A stretch of 64,000 bases of DNA. Origin: a virus. The DNA is taken from the IMG/VR virus record IMGVR_UViG_3300037493_002747, positions 1 to 64,000 of that record. One strand, written 5' to 3'. Positions 42,601 to 50,885 of the stretch are shown piece after piece (position 1 is the stretch's first letter; each line of letters opens with the position of its first letter). Made by a program: the position numbers and the translations under genes. The notes beneath the pieces are model-generated. The model was not told the DNA's origin. It saw nothing but the letters and a program-made list of their open reading frames with translations, and ran no database searches.

Positions 42601-43219
42601 GATTGCTTCAAGCAATTCAGTGGAGGCGAATAAGGCATCAGTGGGTGAGAATAGGGCTAGCCCAGTTTCGGCTGCGAAAAAAGCCAGAAATATGTCTAAA
42701 ATGGTTGGGATTGGTGGTCGTTCAAGTTTGATGGGTACAATGCTTGGTGGGATGAGGACTGGAATAAAAGAGATGGGTGGTTTGGGGAACACCAAAGAGA
42801 TGAGTGGTTTGGGCAGCATGAAAGAGATGCGTGGTTTGAAGCCTCTTGGTGGTGTGACGAAGCAGGGTGGAAACACATCGGGTGGGGTTAAGACGGTTGG
42901 CGGTGCGACTGCAACTGGACTTGGCATGACTAAGGCGGGATATGCAGCGAATACCGCAGGTGGGGATACAATGGCTAGTAGGGCTGCGGGAACGGAAGTA
43001 GCACCACCGTCAGTTGGTATGACAGCAGCAAGGGCTCCTGGTGGTTCTACAGGAGGTGGCGGGATAGAGGCTGGGTCGAGTATCACTGTAAAAGGAGAGA
43101 TGATGGTCAAGTTTGACAACAAAATGTTCCAGCAGCAGATGACGGCTGTAGTATTGACCATCATGAACAATAGTCAGGCGCAGAAGCAGATTCAAAACGC
43201 CGTCTTGAAGAAGTCTTGA
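36674..43219 (+). CDS. Tail tape measure protein
   Basis: A 2181-residue protein, by far the longest here. The N-terminal third is alanine/serine-rich; hydrophobic segments lie near residues 410-430, 605-630, 728-745 and 770-815 (the last GATIGGAIGLLGGPLAAV); long charged coiled coils fill about 860-1700; the C-terminus is glycine/methionine-rich. This architecture is typical of tape measures, which set tail length and enter the cell envelope. At about 0.15 nm per helical residue it would correspond to a tail of roughly 300 nm. AGGAGGGG precedes the ATG. No peptidase domain is recognised. Confidence 0.88.
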   Translation: MPFSTEELAKKFGDSAEDVKKSLEGMLGAADDVDKVFEKMTERQEAAAQIQDKFAKALASSSKSLTGIGHSGISAARGIKTIDSVSRSAASSLGSLGIGAVSAVAGFKALSSGASSFSSDIENTEKSIAGLVKGIGGLEAKLGGLKAASVSVDVVIGSLSALDDFEKRIKALPQNVSVNVSTGAAAKTGAGAASASAGAASAKAMANAAAKAMASRKTPASAGTLSAAMWGGPNAAKKAGRLSGEYGGKAFAENYAEQVAKNIRSKSIKSMKDKMTLMADDTEKIKTPEGKKKYVELAVKIGKKGEVSEILDELSDNQSKLFKRNVGKMGMEKAIDSLIAKTPILALRVKKAMSEAAEAAEEAISPFKRLEDQVNSEAKTFKEFISQNVAKGGVEFGEFAGGLTKSATGMFAVGLAAAFVATKISEMAEKYANYASELAKYRVETSALEDTIAGLGKNGLEPLRKELGLTRDQAADFYQVLKTGVNELGMSPGKIMEVSKALSDTFGGDQTARLKQYVDLLKEIPTIDADLSITASMDDQAASIYALAKSGKMDVVMDLQSAGLFGGKQERKEGADLADSNQAVAKNTEAIKDFLTGSLFGTWTPYLVALTQGVSALVAAFVSGLAIWGGMKAVQGVFKTASIATMWATCKAMVAAILSSKSGGRGRTGKGAVKGAVKGASTTAAKAAAKAVGSKAAATVATTASKKVATTAAKSAISLSKFGGIAAKIGPKLLGIGLAVVGVELACGMAADKLEETGKTAAAAGTRIAGSAASIAGFALTGATIGGAIGLLGGPLAAVTATAGAVVGALVGLAVEAKTLYKSFKTLGVSAWEYIKKFGSSKKSEPTTALGKAAIELNAQLIEEHAKMAKSGMALEQSMNRLKAAVNSAKFEFLELSARLSKIQLKNIGEIGGSMAGFTSAMQKGEDAARKIFNEKKAVNEAERKRIMGSTDMQPDQRQSAYDTVREAELKAANDFAEALSDLATTLYQTPELIQNGLKREIAGTTLGQAQDTGAFTREYKDVAESKDIGLAKEAVTKTQEAMVKSSKMVSDSVKAYEEAKVAAVASGNDLLKKYDEELLNDKMDGAKRLAMQEERNRLKALQDSKAFGTDASKELVAAKGRQGKKKAEIEILEDKRKGEFEIKPMADAASSKKELDIYGKQKKKLEEKRDIKQKELTDVGGSDEKSEEALKEVDKLKGEIKELNEKMTPLMKTVSEVSSDLSIKIKAIKPDLPTEKITEAVEAIMNSGGDIDKMSKALEGFGLAEVVKESINKTKEITKEIGALKDQKGVIDQVVVQHESVVSKEDGVTTTLKAQLEAVKKHSDAVNELVNSYKRSLEGDYKELRVKRESVTATQEQVAIAGLHGSATAELAKLGEEEGNLAREEYAYAKSSVKQLEGIIAEHQKAVDLAKQVSDANPKDLSLKKVYERALIEMAGYETLASNAKDSSERAIRKLKLAGEGVDEGLQGFAKSITGINLTNISDLASTLAESAEYTGDVGKASAESFRLAKYASDEWLKNEKEIIKARIATAKANIEAEAEIVKQDALTKNKDMSPEAAEALKQQTIADMKSAVANKEKLAYAQAELKHKKDVVGAAKRSKELKEGELNIQQGLIDDAMSFASEFGGSFASINALQNLSVGVARQQLDVAKEFRDNIQQAFEAAAGDANKQAEVGKALFQAQADVATQTLNLRRKELGVQKNMMEQMLGGVFGEMRSNFGARRQMGSDVSMMGINATRMKSASGMYVNTPGGKPGTIEERRNRRMLGGAGGAGPLDELAKMGGPMAEVAKAMNKSPSREQQAKLLEEANATSKNTKDVANSTSRGDQPGSFYTHDTTAEGLLGGILGVLRELTVGMLDSAFTSKSKDAGVVGKRLDDVIAGAAKTAASVKATTTQKEDTTAGVETIKKNSEKVAGLEDAIRIRENENPIATGVEDHNRVRAGRPMTADGANKAYMEAYQKFGEGSKEVEAARKDYEIASSNSVEANKASVGENRASPVSAAKKARNMSKMVGIGGRSSLMGTMLGGMRTGIKEMGGLGNTKEMSGLGSMKEMRGLKPLGGVTKQGGNTSGGVKTVGGATATGLGMTKAGYAANTAGGDTMASRAAGTEVAPPSVGMTAARAPGGSTGGGGIEAGSSITVKGEMMVKFDNKMFQQQMTAVVLTIMNNSQAQKQIQNAVLKKS

Positions 43220-43220
43220 T

Positions 43221-45737
43221 ATGAGTAACCCAGTAGTAACATTTACGAACAGCATTGATGAGCCGTCTGATCCTCAAACGGTTCGCAAGACGTACACTAT
43301 GAAGGTGTTTGATTCGATCAACTTCTTCCTCTATAACGAAGGAGAGGATTCCTCTAATTTCACTCCAGGGGATATGGGAATGGAGTTTTATCTGTGGTAT
43401 CGTGTAAGTGGCGCACAAGGTCCACAAGGGTTTACCCAGAAGCCAAATTTTATAACGGATACTAGTTGGACAAGTATGAAGGCGGCTCCTTCAGGATTCA
43501 TTACTCCGAATAAGTCGGTTATGCCCAAACTTCTTGGTCCATCGACGCTTCTGGTCGATAATGGATTAAGAACAACAGTAGGAGTGTTTCAAGCATTGCG
43601 TTGGGATGCTGTAACGAGTACTTGGTATGACGGATTTAACTGGAATATGGACAAGTTTAACAATTTGTCTATTCCTTCTGATAAATGGTTTAAGTTTGGA
43701 CAAGTAGGTTCTACCTTCGGTGCTCAATATGTTTCAATCAAGGCCAAGGATGATAATCTTGGCACCAATAAGATGGAGATGTATTTGGAAAGTCCTAACC
43801 CTCCTTTAATCCCAGGTGATTGGGATAATACGACTTTGGTAGTGGGAGGGGCTTTCACATTAATGTTGAACATTGTAGGAATCACTCCTGGGAAGGCAGG
43901 AGCAACGAATACAGATTTGAGCCGGTGGAAGATTACGATCAAGTTCGGCGACGTAACGATGACGATTGCTGATGCTAGTACGATGAATGTCAATATTGCA
44001 GGGGATGGTCCTCTTGGTAATGACACAATGGTAAATTTGGCAGAAGGTGCGGCTAAGGAAGGGCCACCGCAACAGAGTTTTATTGCAGATAAGCCTCCTT
44101 TACTTATCAATGTGATTCCGTGTTGGAATGGGGTTATCGTATCTACGGGGCAGCAGGAAACTCGTGAAGTCGTTAGGTCTGCGCCAACATTCTGTCGCAA
44201 GTTGAAGAATTCATCGATCCAAATGGCTCCTTATTCCACATGGTTTGACCCTATGAACCCGGCAGATGTTGAGGTTGGAACGGATTCGGGGGCGGTAATT
44301 GTGGATTTCGGAACACGGATGGATGTGGTTGCTGAAAATTGTAGATTTGAGATCGCTTATTTGCCCAAATTTTTCGTAAAGGCTATGGCGTTTGATGGAT
44401 GGTTATTGCTGTCAAAAGATACGGATGACATTACTTATGATTACAACATCTACACTATTTACACCTATAATGACGATAGTGATTGGGTAGTTGCCCTACC
44501 GACGGTTACTGACTCGGGGACAGCAGGAACGCCTGACAATAGTTCTTATTTCTATATTCCTTGGTCTATGGCGACTACTTCTGAGAAGCATAAAAGGTAT
44601 GCAGGTGAAATCTTTGCATACATCTTGGAAACAAAGGAGACTAGGACAACTAGCATCAAAAATGGGAATGGCAATTTTGACATAACATGGTCCGGCGGAA
44701 CAGCAGGAGATTCTGAAGTTACTGATGATACTGATTGGGAGAAGTATATCAAGAATGTCAGTGTTACTATTGGATTAGATGGTTCGAGTGGTACGATGAC
44801 GGTAGATAAGTATGGTGTGGCTGGACAGGACGCTATTGCAGATCAGAGTATTGGAGCCGTTGTTCTTGAAGTTACGGGCGGAATCAGCACAAAGGAAGGA
44901 ACGATTTTCAAGGGACTTGGGATGGGGATATCGAATGCAGAAACTTCGGGAGACTCAGTCTGGACAGTTCCGCTGCTAGGATTAGAGAAGAAGCTTGAAG
45001 ATATAGCTCTCATCAATCCGCCATATATGGATGGAGAAACTTTAGCTACGGCATTGGATTACTTGTGTCGTAGTGCAGGTATAATACATGATATGTCGGC
45101 AGCAGATGGAACAGTAACCCTTTCAGCTTCGGAGGAAATAAATACAGCAAGATTTGATTGGAAATCAGGAACATCTATCAAGACTGCATTGGACGATGTA
45201 ATGGGCGATACGAAACATGTGTATGTTGTCAGAGATGGTAAAATCTTCTTTTACGAATTAGGGACAGATGGACTTCCAACTACGTTGGGAGATGATCAGT
45301 CTACGGGATATGATTTTACCAACATGGTGGCGATAGATAAGACTCCGGATTTTGATGATCTTCGTAACTATGTCGTTGCAATGGCAATGCAGAAAGTTCC
45401 TGAAGGACAAGGAACGGAAATCCAACAAGTTCCAACATGGCCAATGATCGAAACCAGAACGAAGACAACGACACCGGATGTTCCATGGGCCAAATGTATG
45501 GTTGCAGTATATTCTGGCTTATTGGACCCTGCGACTCTAGCAGATATTGCAGATAAGTTGGATAATCAAACTTCCACTTACGAATTAAGTGGAAGGATTA
45601 CAATTCCTGGGAATGCGGAGATCAAGCCGTATGACCAGTGGGGCACTGACTATGTGATTATGTCTGTGACACACAATGTAGATCTTGACGCGAAGACGTG
45701 GACGACGGATTTGGAATTTATGAGGAAAGCGTTGTAA
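43221..45737 (+). CDS. Distal tail / baseplate hub-like protein
   Basis: An 838-residue beta-rich protein directly after the tape measure. The C-terminal 400 residues have the run of a tail hub (LLGLEKKLEDIALINPP, LATALDYLCRSAGI, TSIKTALDDVMGDTKHVYVVRDGKIFFYE, final IPGNAEIKPYDQWGTDYVIMSVTH), like gp27/late-control-type proteins that carry tail tip components. Position after the tape measure supports this. The N-terminal half is unique and contains Ig-like strands. Confidence 0.6.
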   Translation: MSNPVVTFTNSIDEPSDPQTVRKTYTMKVFDSINFFLYNEGEDSSNFTPGDMGMEFYLWYRVSGAQGPQGFTQKPNFITDTSWTSMKAAPSGFITPNKSVMPKLLGPSTLLVDNGLRTTVGVFQALRWDAVTSTWYDGFNWNMDKFNNLSIPSDKWFKFGQVGSTFGAQYVSIKAKDDNLGTNKMEMYLESPNPPLIPGDWDNTTLVVGGAFTLMLNIVGITPGKAGATNTDLSRWKITIKFGDVTMTIADASTMNVNIAGDGPLGNDTMVNLAEGAAKEGPPQQSFIADKPPLLINVIPCWNGVIVSTGQQETREVVRSAPTFCRKLKNSSIQMAPYSTWFDPMNPADVEVGTDSGAVIVDFGTRMDVVAENCRFEIAYLPKFFVKAMAFDGWLLLSKDTDDITYDYNIYTIYTYNDDSDWVVALPTVTDSGTAGTPDNSSYFYIPWSMATTSEKHKRYAGEIFAYILETKETRTTSIKNGNGNFDITWSGGTAGDSEVTDDTDWEKYIKNVSVTIGLDGSSGTMTVDKYGVAGQDAIADQSIGAVVLEVTGGISTKEGTIFKGLGMGISNAETSGDSVWTVPLLGLEKKLEDIALINPPYMDGETLATALDYLCRSAGIIHDMSAADGTVTLSASEEINTARFDWKSGTSIKTALDDVMGDTKHVYVVRDGKIFFYELGTDGLPTTLGDDQSTGYDFTNMVAIDKTPDFDDLRNYVVAMAMQKVPEGQGTEIQQVPTWPMIETRTKTTTPDVPWAKCMVAVYSGLLDPATLADIADKLDNQTSTYELSGRITIPGNAEIKPYDQWGTDYVIMSVTHNVDLDAKTWTTDLEFMRKAL

Positions 45738-45738
45738 T

Positions 45739-45942
45739 ATGAAAATGGCAGTACAATGGTTTGCAAAACATACTCAGCAGGCGGTTATGGCTAGGACTTC
45801 TGTTTTGCCAGTAATTGCAAGGACAGGTCCGTCTAATAGGAAGTCATCTTCTCCCATAAAGACGAAGAAAAATGGAGAAGGTGTCTTTATTGTGGGGCAA
45901 TCAGAGGTCGGCGGAGATCATCGAGTAGGAGGAACACCATGA
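45739..45942 (+). CDS. Unknown small basic protein
   Basis: A 67-residue basic protein between the hub and the next tail gene, beginning one base after the hub stop and ending in an ATGA overlap. Perhaps a small baseplate component; no family recognised. Confidence 0.45.
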   Translation: MKMAVQWFAKHTQQAVMARTSVLPVIARTGPSNRKSSSPIKTKKNGEGVFIVGQSEVGGDHRVGGTP

Positions 45943-46838
45943 ATAAGAACATGTATAAGCAGACAACCAAATATTTCGGGATTCCCGTTCCTGGGTGGGG
46001 AGATGGCATTTGGCCAGAGATTGAACTACTGAAGTGGCAGATGATTGAAAATATGCTCATGGCAGCAATGCGTGGGAATGTTAATGCGGTATTCCGTGAA
46101 GGTGATATGCAGTTGAAACGAGAAACTAATGGCACATTTTCAGCACTGCTAACATCGGCAGGGAATGAGCCGTCCATTCAGGGTTCTGTGGGCGGGGCTT
46201 ACTTCGATCCATCTAAATCAGTGATATGGACAGGCTTAGAGGCTGGATCGTCGTACTACTTGTACATTAAGGGTTCAGAAAATACCTTTCAGGATGCAAC
46301 GGCGGTTATTCCGATTGCGTCACAAACGAGGTTGAATACAAAGTATGCGACACTCGTAGCCAAGGCGGATTTGACGGGAGACAAGTATACAATCGACCGA
46401 AACCCACCCGGAAAAGTTAATGCTAGAGACTTGGCACAGCATGTTCTTGACTATGATAACCCTCACGGTGATAAGATAGTTCAGGACGAATTACTCGTTA
46501 GGAATCATCTGGCGATAGGAGATGATAACGATGCAGACTTGGAACTCAATGTGAATGGGGTTGCCCACCACTTTCCAGTGTCAAAATTGGTATCAGTTCT
46601 ATCGAGGACGATTTTGGATTTCACCTCTGAAGGCTTGGAGGGGAAGATATTGACAGGAACTGGCAAAGTGGTATTTGCAAATGTTGTACGAACGACTTAT
46701 GATGTTGGGGTGGTTGCAGGAGAGATCATAATCGGATTCTACGGAATTGACCCAGATGTTAAGTCTCCAAATCAAATCATAGTTCGCAACAATGGCGGTG
46801 TTGGCATTGCGATGCGGGCGATGATTTCAAGCGAGTAA
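45939..46838 (+). CDS. Putative baseplate or tail fibre-associated protein
   Basis: A 299-residue protein. An N-terminal segment with FGIPVPGWGDGIWPEIELLKWQMIENML resembles the opening of phage tail-appendage proteins; the middle is strand-rich (GSVGGAYFDPSKSVIWTGLEAGSSYYLYI), and DYDNPHGDK with flanking sequence is a pattern found in tail fibre connectors. It precedes the collagen-like fibre gene by three bases. The function is inferred. Confidence 0.5.
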   Translation: MNKNMYKQTTKYFGIPVPGWGDGIWPEIELLKWQMIENMLMAAMRGNVNAVFREGDMQLKRETNGTFSALLTSAGNEPSIQGSVGGAYFDPSKSVIWTGLEAGSSYYLYIKGSENTFQDATAVIPIASQTRLNTKYATLVAKADLTGDKYTIDRNPPGKVNARDLAQHVLDYDNPHGDKIVQDELLVRNHLAIGDDNDADLELNVNGVAHHFPVSKLVSVLSRTILDFTSEGLEGKILTGTGKVVFANVVRTTYDVGVVAGEIIIGFYGIDPDVKSPNQIIVRNNGGVGIAMRAMISSE

Positions 46839-46841
46839 ATC

Positions 46842-49800
46842 ATGTCGGATTGGACCAGTTACGAAAAAGAGCGATTCTATCATATCGCTCGACAAGCAGA
46901 AATCGTGGTCATCAAGGACCGTGATGTCATCGCGTTTATCCCCGAAGCCATAGGGCTTGCAGCTACACAGGGGATTGATCTTTATCGTAAAAGTGATGAG
47001 ACATATTCCATGTGGAAGTCTACTCCGCCTGTTGCAGTAGAAGCTTCCGAAAGATTGCTTTGTTGGACTAGAGTTTCAGGAACAGAGATGGTGTCGGGTT
47101 ATAGATGGGTTCCTTATATTACTTCCGACAACCCGGACACTACAAAGATATTGCCATTGCGGGAAGTGTTTTCCCCACGAGTAACCTATGACAGAACTAG
47201 CAATATGTTACATCTGTGGTTCTGGACGAATGTCAAATGGGATTACACGGGAACGGAATATTCCGAGGACAATATTTTCAAGATTGGGTACAAAGACTAC
47301 AAAAGCTTTTTTGACAATGCCGCTAACAAGATGACGTGTAAACGAGTCTTGTGTTATGCGGTAGGACAGTTTGGAAATTACTGGATAAAGGGCGGATTGA
47401 TTGATGGTTATCAAGGATTTTTGGGGCTACAAGGTGTCCAGAATGATCAGTATGACATTATTCCTGTTTTCACTCGACCGACGATCATTACAAATTTTTC
47501 GGTAACGAGTTTGGATGACGCTCCCGGACTTATTACTGATGGATGGTACGAGATTCAGGGTATCCAAAGTGGCTTTCAAGGATTCCAAGGCTTTCAGGGA
47601 TTTCAAGGCTTTCAGGGTTTTCAGGGCTTTCAAGGATTTCAGGGTTTTCAGGGATTTCAAGGATTTCAGGGATTTCAAGGATTTCAGGGATTTCAAGGAT
47701 TTCAGGGATTTCAAGGCTTTCAGGGCTTTCAAGGATTTCAGGGGTATCAGGGTTTTCAAGGATTCCAAGGCTTTCAGGGATTTCAAGGATTTCAGGGTTT
47801 TCAGGGATTTCAAGGCTTTCAGGGTTTTCAGGGATTTCAAGGCTTTCAGGGTTTTCAGGGATTTCAAGGCTTTCAGGGTTTTCAGGGTTTTCAGGGATTT
47901 CAAGGCTTTCAGGGTTTTCAGGGATTTCAAGGCTTTCAGGGTTTTCAGGGATTTCAAGGCTTTCAGGGTTTTCAGGGATTTCAAGGCTTTCAGGGTTTTC
48001 AGGGATTTCAAGGCTTTCAGGGTTTTCAGGGGTATCAGGGCTTTCAAGGATTTCAGGGGTATCAGGGATTTCAAGGCTTTCAGGGATTTCAAGGCTTTCA
48101 GGGTTTTCAGGGATTTCGAGGCTTTCAGGGTTTTCAGGGATTTCAAGGATTTCAAGGTTTTCAGGGCTTTCAAGGCTTTCAGGGTTTTCAGGGATTTCAA
48201 GGATTTCAAGGTTTTCAGGGCTTTCAAGGCTTTCAGGGTTTTCAGGGGTATCAGGGTTTTCAGGGGTATCAGGGCTTTCAAGGATTTCAGGGGTATCAGG
48301 GTTTTCAGGGGCTTCAAGGATTTCAGGGTTTTCAGGGGCTTCAAGGATTTCAGGGTTTTCAGGGGCTTCAGGGTTTTCAAGGGTTTCAGGGTTTTCAAGG
48401 AAATCAGGGATTTCAGGGGAATCAGGGTTTCCAAGGGAATCAAGGATTTCAGGGGAATCAGGGATTTCAGGGGAATCAAGGTTGGCAGGGCAATCAGGGA
48501 TTTCAGGGGAATCAAGGTTGTCCGGCGTGCATGACTGCCAGCGATATCTATCTACCAACATCAGGGTCGGGGTATGCATACCCCGACGTGAATAGTGATT
48601 GTTGGTCAGCAGGAGAGATAATTTGCATATCGGTTAGTGGGAAAGTAGATCAAGGCACCATCTCGTACATTAATGAGGGTTCTATTCGATTTACACTTGA
48701 TACTAATCCTTCGACGGGGGGGTACTATTCAAATGGAACCATATGTCATGGTGGTTGTGCTATCGGAATGCAGGGTTTTCAAGGAAATCAGGGATTTCAA
48801 GGCAATCAGGGATTTCAAGGGAATCAGGGATTTCAGGGGAATCAGGGATTTCAGGGAAATCAGGGAAATCAGGGAAATCAGGGCAATCAGGGCAATCAGG
48901 GAAATCAGGGAAATCAAGGGAATCAAGGGAATCAAGGGAATCAAGGGAATATGGGGTGGCAAGGTCCGCAAGGTTTTCAGGGATTTCAAGGGAATCAAGG
49001 ATTTCAAGGGAATCAAGGAAATCAGGGATGTTCGGCGTGTGTTAAGGGTGAGTTCAATGATCAGGGATCAGGCAATATCTTTATCAGGGTCTTTACACCT
49101 GATTCGGCAGATTGTTTCATTACTGGAGAAACGATTTGTATTTCTGATAATAGTAGTGGAGTAGTTTTATGTTCCGCAACAGTTACCAGCATTTATTTGG
49201 AGAACAACGGTTTCTACGGCAATAATACTAATCCTTCGACGGGGGGGTACTATTCAAATGTAACTGTATGTCATGGTGGTTGTGCTATCGGGAATCAGGG
49301 ATTTCAGGGGAATCAGGGATTTCAGGGGAATCAGGGGAATCAGGGATTTCAGGGCAATCAGGGATTTCAAGGGAATCAAGGGATACAAGGGAATCAAGGT
49401 ATTCAGGGATTTCAAGGATTTGCAGGATGTGCGGCATGTGAGCAGACGCACAGCTCTTCTCAGGGCATCAGCATACCAACATCGGGGACTGGTAGTGCCC
49501 AGTTGGATTATACTCACAAAGATTGTTGGACTGTAGGAGAAACAATATGCGTATCGGTTAATGGGGGGGTATCATATCAATGTTCCCTTACGAGTAAGAG
49601 TGAGATTGGCGGGTTTGATATCTATTTTACACCTAATACTTATCCTTCTGTCGCCATAAGCAATGCTGGTGGAATGGTATGTCATGGTGAATGTGTAACC
49701 CAAGGACTTCAGGGATTTCAGGGGAATCAAGGTTGGCAAGGGAATCAAGGATTTCAGGGGAATCAGGGCTGGCAAGGAAATCAAGGTTTCCAAGGAAATC

Positions 49801-50126
49801 AGGGATTTCAGGGGAATCAGGGTTTCCAAGGGAATCAAGGCTGGCAAGGGAATCAAGGATTTCAGGGGAATCAAGGCTGGCAAGGGATACAGGGGCTACA
49901 GGGATTTCAGGGCTGGCAAGGAATACAGGGTCCGCAAGGGATACAGGGGATACAGGGGCTACAGGGATTTCAGGGCTGGCACGGAATACAGGGAAATCAA
50001 GGGCCACAAGGGTACCAAGGCCCTGAGATGACATTTGCAACGATTGGAACACCTGTGTATATTCTTGGCAAGGATGCGGGCGGGAACATAGGATGGGTTG
50101 CAGTACAGACATTTACATGTCCATAG
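46842..50126 (+). CDS. Collagen-like tail fibre protein with Cys modules
   Basis: A 1094-residue protein. Residues 1-243 form a globular head. Then come four Gly-X-Gln arrays: the first (about 244-557) almost pure GFQ, later ones GNQ, GWQ and GIQ. Between arrays lie three related modules of about 85 residues, each opening with C-x-x-C, containing C-W/F-x-x-G-E-x-I-C and closing with CHGGC or CHGEC. The C-terminus is a short cap (GTPVYILGKDAGGNIGWVAVQ). Gly-X-Y periodicity suggests a trimeric, collagen-like stalk, but prolines are almost absent, so stability would rest on Phe/Gln packing. Probably a host-binding fibre. Confidence 0.75.
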   Translation: MSDWTSYEKERFYHIARQAEIVVIKDRDVIAFIPEAIGLAATQGIDLYRKSDETYSMWKSTPPVAVEASERLLCWTRVSGTEMVSGYRWVPYITSDNPDTTKILPLREVFSPRVTYDRTSNMLHLWFWTNVKWDYTGTEYSEDNIFKIGYKDYKSFFDNAANKMTCKRVLCYAVGQFGNYWIKGGLIDGYQGFLGLQGVQNDQYDIIPVFTRPTIITNFSVTSLDDAPGLITDGWYEIQGIQSGFQGFQGFQGFQGFQGFQGFQGFQGFQGFQGFQGFQGFQGFQGFQGFQGFQGFQGFQGYQGFQGFQGFQGFQGFQGFQGFQGFQGFQGFQGFQGFQGFQGFQGFQGFQGFQGFQGFQGFQGFQGFQGFQGFQGFQGFQGFQGFQGFQGFQGFQGYQGFQGFQGYQGFQGFQGFQGFQGFQGFRGFQGFQGFQGFQGFQGFQGFQGFQGFQGFQGFQGFQGFQGFQGYQGFQGYQGFQGFQGYQGFQGLQGFQGFQGLQGFQGFQGLQGFQGFQGFQGNQGFQGNQGFQGNQGFQGNQGFQGNQGWQGNQGFQGNQGCPACMTASDIYLPTSGSGYAYPDVNSDCWSAGEIICISVSGKVDQGTISYINEGSIRFTLDTNPSTGGYYSNGTICHGGCAIGMQGFQGNQGFQGNQGFQGNQGFQGNQGFQGNQGNQGNQGNQGNQGNQGNQGNQGNQGNQGNMGWQGPQGFQGFQGNQGFQGNQGNQGCSACVKGEFNDQGSGNIFIRVFTPDSADCFITGETICISDNSSGVVLCSATVTSIYLENNGFYGNNTNPSTGGYYSNVTVCHGGCAIGNQGFQGNQGFQGNQGNQGFQGNQGFQGNQGIQGNQGIQGFQGFAGCAACEQTHSSSQGISIPTSGTGSAQLDYTHKDCWTVGETICVSVNGGVSYQCSLTSKSEIGGFDIYFTPNTYPSVAISNAGGMVCHGECVTQGLQGFQGNQGWQGNQGFQGNQGWQGNQGFQGNQGFQGNQGFQGNQGWQGNQGFQGNQGWQGIQGLQGFQGWQGIQGPQGIQGIQGLQGFQGWHGIQGNQGPQGYQGPEMTFATIGTPVYILGKDAGGNIGWVAVQTFTCP
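47571..48515 (+). repeat. Nine-base GFQ codon repeat array
   Basis: About 105 tandem 9-bp units of GG(A/C/T)TT(T/C)CA(A/G), with occasional GYQ, GLQ or GNQ units. Because the unit has few stop-like triplets, all six frames stay open here for hundreds of codons; only the frame of the fibre gene is meaningful. Higher-order near-identical blocks indicate expansion by unequal recombination. Confidence 0.9.
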
Positions 50127-50140
50127 TGGGAGTTTATTAG

Positions 50141-50362
50141 ATGGCTGGACCATATTTTATATTTTCCAATTCAAGCTTTCCGGTACAGGGCGGCGTTCCC
50201 GTGTTAATAACTCAGGCAGAATTCGAGGCTTGTTGTTGCGGAGCAAGGGGCGTGTCTCCAAATGTCCGATCTTTACAATTACCACGCATTGAAAAGGGGA
50301 AAGCATCTAGGACTCCCCCTGTTGCATGTTGTGGTGGAAAGATTACAGAAGCAGGAGAGTGA
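50141..50362 (+). CDS. Small Cys-rich tail-region protein
   Basis: A 73-residue protein with ACCCGARG and ACCGGK cysteine groups. It follows the fibre gene by 14 bases; a cysteine-linked fibre partner is possible. Family unknown. Confidence 0.5.
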   Translation: MAGPYFIFSNSSFPVQGGVPVLITQAEFEACCCGARGVSPNVRSLQLPRIEKGKASRTPPVACCGGKITEAGE

Positions 50363-50365
50363 GTG

Positions 50366-50830
50366 ATGCCAATCGTACTTTTTGATGCATCGAAGTTGCA
50401 CCCTGACGATTTAACGGGGATACTTCAATATGAGACGCAGTTGTGTGGAATTGTGAACAATTATCCCGTAGGGAGGTCTGCCGTGCCTTATGAACCAATG
50501 GACATCTATGCTAATAACGACCGGACTCTTCGTGTATACATAAAGACGCCGGAACTAAACATTGTGAATTTGACTGGTGCGCAAGGACTTCTGTCAGTAA
50601 AGACAGACAAGGATGCCACTTCGCCGGTAATAACGAAGTCTACGGACATCGGGTCAGAGGGAGCCATTGGATCGCCGGATCAAGGTGAGATGTTTTTCTA
50701 CCTTGTTCCTTTGGATACTGCGTCGTTGTCTATTAGACAGTATGTCTATGATGTTAAGGTGACTTTGACGACGGGGAAGAAGTATACAGTACTGGAAGGT
50801 GTCATTAATTTGCTTGAACCAGTAGGATAA
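50366..50830 (+). CDS. BppU-like baseplate/fibre adaptor
   Basis: A 154-residue beta-rich protein. NDRTLRVYIKTPELNIVNLTGAQ, VKTDKDATSPVITKS, GEMFFYLVPLDT and RQYVYDVKVTL follow the strand order of BppU N-terminal domains, which attach receptor-binding proteins to the baseplate. It is the last gene of the tail block. GAGTGAGTG before the ATG at 50366 is a weak ribosome binding site. Confidence 0.55.
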   Translation: MPIVLFDASKLHPDDLTGILQYETQLCGIVNNYPVGRSAVPYEPMDIYANNDRTLRVYIKTPELNIVNLTGAQGLLSVKTDKDATSPVITKSTDIGSEGAIGSPDQGEMFFYLVPLDTASLSIRQYVYDVKVTLTTGKKYTVLEGVINLLEPVG

Positions 50831-50885
50831 TTCCACAAGACCTGACGCATTGGTATATAATGAGGTGGTATTGCTGGAGGTCTAT

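Noticed and set aside
47427-48595. Long open frames on both strands over the GFQ array (340-360 codons)
   Set aside because: They are by-products of a 9-bp repeat that contains no stop triplets in any frame; they lack ribosome binding sites and begin and end with the array.
50850-50885. TTG at 50850 as start of the SNF2 helicase
   Set aside because: The GTG at 50886 has a well-spaced GGAGG; 50850-50885 would cover that site.
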